From positions 468,001 through 532,000 of the forward strand of contig JALJCS010000007.1 of assembly GCA_023055355.1 (NCBI GenBank): 64,000 nucleotides of DNA. Reading direction: 5' to 3'. Origin of the DNA: Agelaius tricolor. Taxonomy: Eukaryota > Chordata > Aves > Passeriformes > Icteridae. This document shows positions 22,801 through 34,800 of the stretch, piece by piece. Position 1 is the first letter of the stretch. Each line of letters opens with the position of its first letter. Below the pieces are notes generated by a model. The model ran no database searches. It was not told where the DNA came from and saw only the letters and a list, made by a program, of their open reading frames with translations. Position numbers and translations under genes: made by a program.

Positions 22801-25800
22801 AAATTTGAGTTAGTTTAAATTAAATTAAAGCCAAGTTTAGGTACAGTGCTACCAGTGATGCAGGCCCTTGGCTTGGATATCCTGGGACACCAGAAGAGTC
22901 AGAGAATAATTATAATATCATAAAGCTGAAACATAATGGGATTCTGGACTGCATATTTGATTGAATTTAATTGTCAATACAGGTGGGGGTTTTTTTCCCT
23001 CCTCCATGAGAGCAGCTGAGCATTGGAGCAGATTGTTCCTTGAGTTTTTCAAAGCCTGATGGGATGAAGTCCTGAATTAACAGGCCTGGTGCTCTCTGAG
23101 CAGGAGTTGGGCTGGAGAGCTCAAGTTCCTTCCAAGGACAATCACTCTGTGATTCCATGAAAACTCTGGCTCAGGTGTCCCACTGCAGCGTTTGGAGCTT
23201 GCTGCCATCACCCTGTGACTGTCACATGGAGTCTTCTGGGTTTGCTTGGTGGCTGAGGGGCTGGGCATGCCCCAGCCACGTGCCTTGGCATCCTAAAATC
23301 CCTGTGCCCTGGGCTGATCCCACAGGGTGGGCAGCAGGAAAGGGATTGGGATTGTGCCCCTCAGGTGATTTCCCACCTGCAGAGCTGCCCCAGGCCTGGG
23401 AGGAGCTGGAGCTGCTGCAGAGAGCCCAGAGGAGGCTCCAGGATGAGCAGAGGGATGGAACAGCTCTGCTGGGAGGAAAGGCTGGCACAGCTGGGATTGT
23501 TCACCTGCACAGGAGAAGCTTTGGGCTGAGCTCAGGGTGGCCTTGCAGGGCCTGAAGGAGCCCCAGGAAAGCTGGAGAGAGACAATTTCCAGGGGATGCA
23601 GGGACAGGACATAGGGAATGGCTGCCAGTGCCAGAGGGCAGGGCTGGATGAGATCTTGGGAATTGGGAATTGTTCCCTGGCAGGGTGGGCAGGGCTGGGG
23701 TGGAATTCCCAGATTTGCTGTGGCTGCCCCTGCATCCCTGGCAGTGCCCAAGGCCAGGTTGGAGCAGCCTGGGACAGTGGGAGGTGTCCCTGCCATGGCA
23801 GGGGTGGCCCTGGGCGGGCTGTGGGGTCTCTCCCAAGGCAGCCCTGGCATTGCTGGCTCTGTCCCTGCAGTTGCTGAACGTCCCCAGCACATGCTGATGA
23901 GGGTGGCCGTGGGCATCCACAAGGGCGACATCGAGGCGGCCATCGAGACGTACAACCTGCTCTCGGAGCGCTGGTTCACCCACGCCTCGCCCACGCTCTT
24001 CAACGCCGGCACCAACCGCCCCCAGCTCTCCAGGTGCTCTGCCTGCCCCCTGCCACAGCGAGGGGACGCCCTGGGGGTCACACCTGCTCAGGTGTCACAC
24101 GTGCACAGCCTCTGAAACGAGCAGCTGAGTTCCTGCATGTGTTCTGTGACGTTTTGAGCAGCTGCTGTCAAGTTTTAGCTGTCCTTGGGGGGAAAATGCC
24201 CAGGTTTCTGTCAGCTCCAGAGATATTGGAAACCTTTGCATGGCTGTGTTGTATTGGAAAGTTCCTGATGTGCATAGTCTGCTGCAGGTTACCAAATGAA
24301 TCCTGGTAATTTTCTAAAAATTAGTTTCTAAAAATTTAGTTTCCTAAAAGCAGCAAGCATAACTGATAGGTTTTTGATGTCATATATATCAGGAAAAGGA
24401 TTATATTTTTATAAAGATTTGTATCAATGTACTGGGAAAAGGTTCTTCCCCAGAGGGTGCTGGGCACTGCCCAGGCTCCCCAGGGAATGGGCACAGCCCC
24501 GAGGCTGCCAGGGATGCCCAGGGTGGGATTGTGCAGGACCATAAATTGGACTCTGATCCTTGTGGGCCCCTTCCAGCTCAGGGTATTCCACAATTCCATG
24601 ATTAAAAATGTTTGGTAGCAGAGGTATCAGCAGTACAAGTACTGCTCATGGTGTTTTCTGTTTTGTCCTTTATTCCACACCTGTGGGATTGCTTTCTGGA
24701 GCATGAAGATCCCATGTTTGCCCTGGTTTTTGCAGCCTGATGAAACACTGATGACTTTTCCTTCCCATCTTTGTCTGCTGAAACCATTTGTCTCCTTCAG
24801 CTGCTTCCTGCTGTGCATGAAGGATGACAGCATCGAAGGCATCTACGACACCCTGAAGCAGTGTGCCCTCATCTCCAAGTCTGCTGGGGGCATTGGCCTT
24901 GCTGTGAGCTGCATCCGTGCCACAGGCAGCTACATTGCTGGGGTGAGTGCCTGTCCCTCTCTGAGTCACCCCAGGGACAGCACAGGGACACAGCTGCTGC
25001 TCCCAGGAGATGCCAAACCAGTGCTGCCTCTCTCACTTCACACAGCACTGAGCCTCCCTCAGTTGTCCCTTGGCCTAAGGCAGCAAGGCTGGTTTTCCTC
25101 GGTGTTTTGGCTTCCTCATAGAAACCCTTCCAGAAAGAGGGTCTTATTCCACTGTTTGGTCAGACAATTCCCATGTTTGCCTGTTAGCAGCCTAGGAATA
25201 TGCCCAGAGACTTGTGCACTAGCCCTTTGCCTTTCTGTGTCTCTAATTGCCCCAGACCTTCTGTGGATGTGTGTTTGGGGTTTCTTGTCACAGTGTGTGT
25301 AAACCTTGCAAGCCTTTAGGTGACATAATGTAGGGCAAGGAAGTTAGGAGGGACATTTTATTAATTCTGGGACACGTGGCTGATATATACATTTTTGTTA
25401 TAAGAAGTGTGGGGAAAGGACTAGAAATAATTGGTGGTGATTGGTGTAAGAGCTCTGCAGCCTGAGGAAAGACCCACAGGAGGTGCAGGCCAGCCCCTGC
25501 AGGGAGTTTTGCTGATGGTTTTCCTGTGCCTCTGCAGACAAACGGGAATTCCAACGGGCTGGTTCCCATGCTGAGGGTCTACAACAACACCGCCCGCTAC
25601 GTGGATCAAGGTGGAAACAAGGTACCTGAAACCAGGCCCCAGCAGGGAGCCTTGGGTAATGGGAGAGCTTCCACGCTGCTAGGGCTGTGCCATGAACGTC
25701 AGGGAGCTGATGGAGTGGCTGTGGGTGACACATCATCACAAAAGGGCTTTTTTCCCCTTGTGTTGGTATCTGGTGCTGCCCCCCAGTTCCCAGCTGCTTT

Positions 25801-28800
25801 GGGGTGTTGTGGGCACTCAGGAGCAGGGCAGGAGGTTTCTTTCCAAGGACAGTTTGTTCTGATCCAGATTGTGTTCTGTGTCCCAGAGACCTGGGGCTTT
25901 TGCCATCTACCTGGAGCCGTGGCACTTGGACATCTTTGAGTTCCTGGACTTGAAGAAGAACACGGGGAAAGAAGAGCAGCGGGCCCGGGACCTGTTCTTT
26001 GCTCTCTGGATCCCTGATCTCTTCATGAAGCGAGTGGAAACCAACCAGGTGAGAACTTGGCTGGTGCAGGAAAGGTCTGGTAGTGGAGGAGCAGGTGAGC
26101 AGCCCTGAAGGAGCTCAGCAAGGGCTGCAGAGCTGCTTTGCTCCTTGTTCCTTCCAGGACCTTCCTGGAGGAGCTGCTGCACTTTGTCTGAGAGCTTGGC
26201 TCTGCAGGTGGAGAATGGAGCTGGGCAACTCCAGCTCAGTGTTTTGCTTCAGGCCTTAATCTCACAGCCCATGGCTTGTTCTTGGACTGTTCAGCTATTT
26301 TGACTCTGGGGTTCCAAACCTTAAGACATCAACATTTTCTCAGTAAATTGTTCTTATGCCTGCTTGTATTTCACAGAATCCCAGACCAGTTTGGCTTGGG
26401 AGGGACCTTAAAACTCATCCAGTGCCACCCTCTGCTATGGGCAGGCACATCTTCCACTGTCCCAGATTGCTCCAAACCCCATCCAGCCTGGCTTTGGACA
26501 CTTCCAGGGCTGGGGTAGCCACAGCTTTAATTAACAGAGTGCCTAAAGATTTCCTCTGAATATTTTTCCCCCGTACAGGACTGGTCCTTAATGTGCCCAA
26601 ATGAGTGTCCTGGCCTGGATGATGTGTGGGGAGAGGAATTTGAGAAGCTCTATGAGAGGTAAGAGGAGGGAGCAGACCTGTAAGTGGTGCCATCCTCTCC
26701 CAGAGCTGCCTGTGTCCTGTGGGATGTGGGGCCGTGGCACAGGTTTGTGGGAAGGGCTCAGAGGTGCCCACTGAACTCACTGTCAGATTGATAAAAATGT
26801 GAGGATGGGGCTATGTCCTTCACACTGTGATGTGTCAGGGTGGAGCTGTGTGTGAATGACCATTTCAGCCTGTTAGGGGGACAGTGTCCCTGCTAGAGGG
26901 ACATCCTGGAGCGATCCCCACTTGGAGCACTCCATGGCTTTGTGTGGCCGCTGCAGTGAAAGATTGGCTCCCCTTAAACAAGGGCAGTGCTGCTGCCCTG
27001 CTCTGAGGGCTCCCCACGCAGAGCTCAGTAGGGAGGAGGCCCCGAGGAGCTCAGAGGCCTCTCCCTGGCGTTGGGGGCTCGGGGGCTGACAGGGCTCCCT
27101 CGCTGTGTGCCGCAGCTACGAGCGGCAGGGCCGCGTGCGCAGGGTGGTGAAGGCCCAGCAGCTCTGGTACGCCATCATCGAGTCCCAGACTGAGACTGGC
27201 ACCCCCTACATGCTCTACAAGGACTCCTGCAACAGGAAGAGCAACCAGCAGAACCTGGGCACCATCAAGTGCAGCAACCTGTGCACCGAGATCGTGGAGT
27301 ACACCAGCAAGGACGAGGTGGGTGCAGAGCGGGAGCTCGGGGTGCTGGGCGGGCTGGGAGTGCTCCTGGGGCAGCTCTGCCTGGGAGTGCTCCTGGGGCA
27401 GCTCCCTGCCTGCCTGGGAGTGCTCCTGGGGCAGCTCCCTGCCTGCCTGGGAGTGCTCCTGGGGCAGCTCTCTGCCTGCCTGGGAGTGCTCCTGTGGCAG
27501 ATATCTGGGATATGTCCAACTGCTGCTTGGGAAGGGAGCAGGCAGCTGAGTAACTCCTGACCTGAGTACTCACAGGCCTTCCACTGACTGTGGGTTCTCT
27601 TCCCACTCCTGTGGAGGATTTGGGATGACACGAGACACCCTTCAAAGGGAAAGTGACAAGGAACAAATCAGGCTTAAAAATTCCTTCCAACCCAGATCCC
27701 TCTGGGATTCAGTGTAAGGATGGTTTCCAGGCAGTAGGACTGACCAGGGCAGGGTTTTTTTGGCCATACCAATTTCTACTGAACTTTCCTGAATTGTTGT
27801 TACCTTTTGCACAAGTTCTGATGTGCCAGAGGAGCAAGGGGTGCGCTTTCCCAGCCTGGCAGGTTCCCTGGCGGGTGGTTCCCATGGGTTTGGGGCAGAG
27901 CTGTGTGTTCCAGTCCCATTCCCAATGATCCCCTGTCTCTGCCCACAGGTGGCCGTGTGTAACCTGGCCTCCATCGCCCTGAACATGTACGTGACCCCCG
28001 AGCACACCTACGACTTCAAGAAGCTGGCTGAGGTCACCAAGGTCATCGTCAGAAACCTCAACAAAATCATTGATATCAACTACTACCCTGTGCCAGAGGT
28101 GAGTAGGGCTGAATCCTGCCCAGAGCAATCCCAGAGCAGTCTGGGGCACAAGGAATCACAGAAGAACTCCATAGACCTGTTGGGAACTCCATAAACCACC
28201 TGTCCCCAGGTGGGACCTGTCAGTGCCTGCCTGAGCTTCAGCCCAGAGCAGCTCTGTGGTGAAGCAGTTGTAGGAAAGCTTCCCACTCTGCTTCTGCCAC
28301 TGGAATTTTTTCATGTGTGAGGATTTCCACGAAGCACAGACCAGCAGTAGGCACAGAGAGGGAGGTGGAACAGAGAGAAGGATCCTGGAAAGATCCTGAG
28401 AAAGTGTAACTCATTTTGGTTGGTTTTAGAGCTCCCTGACAGGAGGGGGCAGCCAGGTGGGGGTCAGGCTCTGCTCACAGAAAGCAAGGAAAAGGACACG
28501 AGGAAATGGCCTTGACCTGTGCCAGGGGAGGTTTAAGTTGAACATTAGGAAAAATGTCTTAAAGGAAAGGGCTGTCCAGCTCTGGCACAGAATGCCCAGG
28601 GCAGTGGTGAAGCCCTCATCCCTGGAGGGGATTTAATATCCATGTGGATGTGGCACCTGGGGACATGGTCAATGGTGGCCTTGGCTCTGCTGGGGAACAG
28701 TTGGACTTGGTAGGCTCAGAGGGATTTTCCAACCTCAGTGATTCTGTGATTCTGCCCTATTAAATGTCTTCATTTATCAGAAAGTGCTGAGTGTTCTCTT

Positions 28801-31800
28801 CTAAATCCTGCCTCTCCTTGCTGGGTTAAGCAATCGCAGTCTGTGCTAAGGTCTGACAAACTCAGTCTGGCCTCAGCAGGCAGTGGCAGGATGGAAGGAT
28901 GGAAGGAGTGCTGATGCAGAGCTCCTGGCGTGCTGCAGCAGGAGGCTTTGCTCCCTGGGGCCCTTCCCAGCTGTGCTGGACGTGGTGGTGTGTGTGTGCT
29001 GGAGGGGACGTGTGTGTGCTGTGACATGTCTGTGCTGGAAGTGACGTGTCCTGTGCTGGAGGTGATATGTCTGTGCTGGAGGTGATGTGTGTGTGCTGTG
29101 ACATGTCTGTGCTGGACGTGGTGGTGTGTGTGTGCTGGAGGGGATGTGTCCATGCTGTGACATGTCTGTGCTGTGCTGTGACATGTCCTGTGCTGGACGT
29201 GGTGGTGTGTGTGTGCTGGAGGTGACGTGTCCGTGCTGTGACGTGTCCATGCTGGAGGTGACGTGTCCATGCTGTGACATGTCTGTGCTGGAGGTGACAT
29301 GTGTGTGCTGTGACATGTCCTGTGCTGTGACGTGCCCTGTGCTGGAGGTGACGTGTCCATGCTGTGATGTGTCCTGTGCTGGGGATGGTGTGACCATGCT
29401 GGTGGTGACATGTGTCTGTTGTGGTGGTGATGTGTCCGTGCTGTGATGTGTCCGTGCTGTGATGTGTCTGTGCTGGAGGTGGCATGTCCCTGCTGGAGGT
29501 GATGTGTCTGTCCTGGAGGTGGCATGTCCCTGCTGGAGGTGATGTGTCCTGGAGGTGGCATGTCCCTGCTGGAGGTGATGTGTCTGTCCTGGAGGTGGCA
29601 TGTCCCTGCTGGAGGTGACGCGTGTCTGTCCCGCAGGCCGAGCGCTCCAACCGGCGGCACCGGCCCATCGGCATTGGCGTGCAGGGCCTGGCTGATGCCT
29701 TCATCCTGATGAGGTTCCCCTTTGAGAGTCCCCAGGCTCAGCTCCTCAACCAGCACATCTTTGAGACCATCTACTACGGGGCCCTGGAGGCCAGCTGTGA
29801 GCTGGCCAGGGAGCAGGGCCCCTATGACACCTACCAGGGCTCGCCGGTCAGCAAGGGGGTGAGTGCCAGGGACGGGACAGGGGAAGGCTCTGGGGAGCTG
29901 ATCCTGTCCTGGGCTGCTGCAGAGACCTGCAGGGACCTGGTCTGTGGGCAGCAGGATCTGAGCCAGCAGTGCCCTGCAGCCAGGAGGGACATCCCTGTGC
30001 TGGGGACACCATCACTGCCCAGAGGGAAGGGATTGTCCCACTCTGCTCTGGGCTGGCCTCACCTCCAGTGCTGGGACAGTGCTGGGTGTCTCAGTATCAG
30101 ACAGATCCAAGAGAGAGCCCAGAGGAGGGACACGAGGCTGGGGAAGGGTCAGGAGGGGCCCCCCGAGGTGCCCTGGGCAGCCCAGGCTGGAGCAGCCTGA
30201 GCTCAGAGCTCCCCGGGGCTGCAGCTCCTCCCGAGGGGCAGCGCAGGGACAGCTCCGAGCTCTGCTCTGGGACAGGGACAGCACCAGGGAGCGCCTGGGG
30301 CTGGGCCAGGCCAGCTCAGGCTGCAGAGCAGGGCAAGGTTCTTGCCCAGAGGGTGCTGGCACTGCCCAGGCTGCCCAGGGAATGGGCACGGCCCCGAGGC
30401 TGCCACAGCTCCAGGAGCCTTTGGCCAGCGCTGCCAGGGATGCCCAGGCTGGGCTTGCTGGGCTCTGGGCAGGGCAGGGCTGGCACTGGGGGATCCCTGG
30501 GGGTCCCTCCAGCTCAGGATATTCTGGGATTCTGTGATTTGAAAAGACAAGCAGACTCAGCCTGTGCTGGCTGTGCCCTGGAGCAGTCACAAGATGGAGT
30601 GTTTGTTAGGTCATACCAGAGCTTCACCAACATCTAATGGGAGAGAAGAATTAAGAGGAATGACAGGTCCATTTCCAATGGGGTTTATAAAACATGGAGA
30701 AGAGAGTTCCCTCTCTAATTTGGACCAAACTCTGTTTCTCAGATCCTTCAGTATGACATGTGGAATGTCACCCCCTCTGACCTTTGGGACTGGAAGGCTT
30801 TGAAGGAGAAGATTGCCAAGTGAGTAACCCTGCACAGTTTGTAGCAGATGTCAGATAAAACCCAGACTGGGTTGGGTGGGAAGGACCTCAAAGCCCACCC
30901 AGTGCCACCCCTCCCATGGCAGGGACACCTTCACTGTCCCAGGCTGCTCCCAGGCCCATCCAGCCTGGCTTTGGATATGGATTTGATAAGTTCTGTCTAC
31001 TGAGAGCTAAAGGCAGTGTCCAAGTGTAAAAACAGCCCCATGTGTTCCCCCCACCCAGCAGATCTTTCCTTTGAGCTGTTTTTTGGGTGGCTTTCTTTCC
31101 TTTTTGTCCTTCCAGGGCTGAGGAGCCCACCCTCACTGCTCTGCTTTAGCTGAGCTCTAATTCCATTTTGGATACCTCCAGCAGGAGGATTTGTGTTCCC
31201 ATTAAACAAACATAGTGAGGAATGAGCCATGAGCTGGCCCTGGGGCTCTCCCCTGGTGCCAGGGAAAAGCTGAGCCTTGAACATCCTGAGGACAGGAATC
31301 ACTGAAGTGTGAAGTGCCTGTCATGGACTGATTCTGTCTGTTTGGCTCTAAGTTTTAAATGTGGTAAACCTGTCCCCTGTCCTGTGTGTGGAGAGGTTTC
31401 AGCCTCTTCATGGGCTGCTGGTTCAGCTCTGCCTCAGGGCTGTGGATGGTGCAGTGCCTGGCAGATTGCCTTCCCTGCACCCCACCCCTGACTGGATCAT
31501 TTGGGAAAGCCTCTGGTGAGGGGTGAGAACAGCAAAGCCCCCAATTCCACTTGCACTTGTCCCCCAGCGCCAGTTCAGTGGTGCTTCCCTTTTCCCTGCG
31601 GGCGATGTGAGGCTTTGCAGGTTATCCCAGATTTATTTCCCTGCTGTCCCTGGCTCTTCCCTGTGCTGTGTCCCTTGGCTGCAGCTCCCTGACGTGTCCT
31701 GTTGTCCCCAGATACGGTGTCAGGAACAGCCTCCTGATTTCCCCCATGCCCACAGCCTCCACTGCCCAGATCCTGGGCAACAACGAGTCCATCGAGCCCT

Positions 31801-34800
31801 ACACCAGCAACATCTACACACGCAGGGTCCTCTCGGGGGAGTTCCAGGTGAGCTCTGGGCAGCAGCTCTGCTCTTGCCTCAGGTTTTATGGCTAAGGGAG
31901 ACAAGGGGAGGCCTCACACCTGGGGCTCAGTTCAGCACCAAGGGGACCTGGAGCGCTGGGTGCTGCAGGAGTCCAGCTCTGTGTGTCCCACCGTCGCCAG
32001 GGAATAGGAGAAACTATCAACGAGTGCTGCTTTTGTCTGGGAAAAGCCTTTGTGGGGCCCTAATGTGGGCTGCAGGAATAACTGCTGAGGGGGTGGTGAT
32101 GGTCCCTCATGGGAGGGATGTGGGAGGAGAAGCTGAGACCACGGTCCTGAGAATGAGCTGTGAAGCACTCAAGGGTCTGAAGGGACCATGGAAGAGCTCC
32201 ACGGGCTCAAAGGGGTCTGTCAGGCAGGAAAGGGAGTGAAACAAGTTGGGTTCTGGAGGCTGGAGTTAGCAAAGCCCCCTGTGGAGACAAGGGGAGGCTG
32301 TCCCTGTTTGGGAGGTGTGCCCATCCCCTCTGGGGTGTCTCAGTGCTCTCCATTCCTCCTGGCTGCAGGACCACCCCAGACAGGAGTGGGGAGGTGGAAC
32401 AGGAGGATCATTGCCCTGCCTCTCCGTGGGGCTGGGGGACAGGGACCCCAGCCCCAGCAGGAAAAGGGGGCTGTGTTTTCTTCCCAGTACTCAGCCTGCC
32501 CTCCCCTCCTGACACCAGTCTTGGATGTTTACACTCAGTGCCCCTGTAACAGCAAGGTCTCTCCTTTTCCCATCTTTTGGAGTTCCTCATGCAGGGCAGT
32601 TCCATGCTGCCCCCTTCTCATTTGCCATGTCCAGCAGAATCCCAGAATGGTTTGGAGGGACCTCAGAGATTGTGTAGTTCCAGTCCTGCCATGGCAGGGA
32701 CACCTTCCACCACCCCAGGCTGCTCCCAGCCTGTCCAGCCTGGCCTGGAACACTTCCAGGGGTGAGGGTCTGTCAGGAATGTGCAGGATTTGTTCAACCA
32801 TTTAAAAACCTTTGGCTTCTGCCCTTCCCAGGTTGTGAATCCCCACCTGCTGAAGGATCTCACGGAGAGGGGCCTGTGGAACGAGGAGATGAAGAACCAG
32901 ATCATCGCCCACAACGGCTCCATCCAGGTACAGGGGCAGCAGGGCAGGCATTGCTGCCAGGCACCTCCTGCTCCCTCTGGATTCCCCCCTAGAAGGAAGA
33001 GATAAAGTGCTGGTTTCATAGCAGGGAGTGTCATGGAATGTCCTGAGCTGGAGGGACCCCCAGGGATCCCCCAGTGCCAGCCCTGCCCTGCCCAGAGCCC
33101 AGCAAGCCCAGCCTGGGCATCCCTGGCAGCGCTGGCCAAAGGCTCCTGGAGCTGTGGCAGCCTCGGGGCCGTGCCCATTCCCTGGGCAGCCTGGGCAGTG
33201 CCAGCACCCTCTGGGAAGAACCTTGCACAATATCCAGCCTGTCCATGTAACTGTTGAGGGGGAGCTGAGGGTGTTTGCAGACACAGGATGTCCAGAGGAG
33301 GCCACCAAGTTATCAGAGGGATGGAGCACCTGTCCTGCAAGGAAAGGCTGAGGGAATTGGGGTTGTTCAGCCTGGAGAAGGCTCCAGGGTGACCTAATTG
33401 TGGCCTTCCAGGGCCTAAAGGAGCCAACAGGAAACATGGAGAGAAACAGTTTACAAGGGATGCAGGGACAGCACCCAGGGAATGGCTGCCAGTGCCAGAG
33501 GGCAGGGCTGGATGGGATCTTGGCCATGAGGAATTGTTCCCTGGCAGGGTGGGCAGGCCCTGGCACAGGGTGCCCAGAGCAGCTGGGGCTGCCCCTGCAT
33601 CCCTGGCAGTGCCCAAGGCCAGGCTGGGCACTGGGGACACTGGGAGGTGTCCCTGCCATGGCAGGGGTGGCACTGGGTGAACTTTAAGGTCCCTCCAGAC
33701 CCAAACTGTTCTGGGGTTCTGTGTTTAGACTCAGGGATAGAGCTCAGCTGTACAGGCCTCAGTTCCAGTCAGAATTGCTGGAGCCCCAGCAGTCAGTGCT
33801 TCCCACCCTGCCAAACTCCTCCTGTTCTTCCAGAACATCCCTGAGATTCCTGATGACCTGAAACAGCTCTACAAGACCGTGTGGGAGATCTCCCAAAAAA
33901 CCATCCTGAAGATGGCTGCAGACAGAGGGGCCTTCATCGACCAGAGCCAGTCCCTGAACATCCACATTGCTGAGCCCAACTATGGGAAACTCACCAGCAT
34001 GCACTTCTATGGCTGGAAACAGGTACAGCTGGGCTCCTTCCCCAGAACAGGGATTCTTGGGGCTCCTTCCCCAAAACAGGGCATCAGCTGGGGTTATTGG
34101 GGCTCCTTCCCCAAAACAGGGCATCAGCTGGCATTACTGGGGCTCCTTCCCCACAAGCAGGGTTTCTTGGGGCTTCTTCCCCAAAGCAGGGTGTCAGCTG
34201 GGGTTATTGGGGCTCCTTCCCCACAAAGAAGGCATCAGCTGGGGTTATTGGGGCTCCTTCCCCAGAACAGGGATTCTTGGGGCTCCTTCTCCAAAACAGG
34301 GCATTACCTGGGGCTGGGGGCTTGTTCCCAAGACCAGGGGCATTACCTGGGATTAAGGGCTTGTTCCCAAAAAATAGGGGCAGTGCTTGGGATTGGGGGG
34401 CCTGTTCCCCCCAAAAAAAAGAGCTGTACCTGGGACTGGGGGGGCTTGTTCCCAACAAATGGGGGCTGGTAAGTTTGGCACACAGGGACTGGTAAGTTCT
34501 GGCACAGTAAGTTGGTCTCAATGATTTTGGGAAGGGTAAATGGCTGTTTCCTTCCAAGAATCCTGTTTTCCCCTGGAGTATCCCCAGAGGTGCCTGCTCT
34601 GCAGTGTCCCCAGAGCTGGGGGTGCCTGCACTGAGTGTCCCCAGAGCTGGGGGTGCCTCTCTGGAGTGTCCCCAGAGCTGGGGGTGCCTCTCTGCAGTGT
34701 CCCCAGAGCTGGGGGTGCCTCTCTGCAGTGTCCCCAGAGCTGGGGGTGCCTCTCTGGGGTGTCCCCAGAGCTGGGGGTGCCTCTCTGCAGTGTCCCCAGA

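Noticed and set aside
28770..29756. Antisense His/Thr/Ser-rich frame over RRM1 intron 13 and exon 14
   Set aside because: Product of the GT-rich array read in reverse, overlapping a true RRM1 exon on the other strand.
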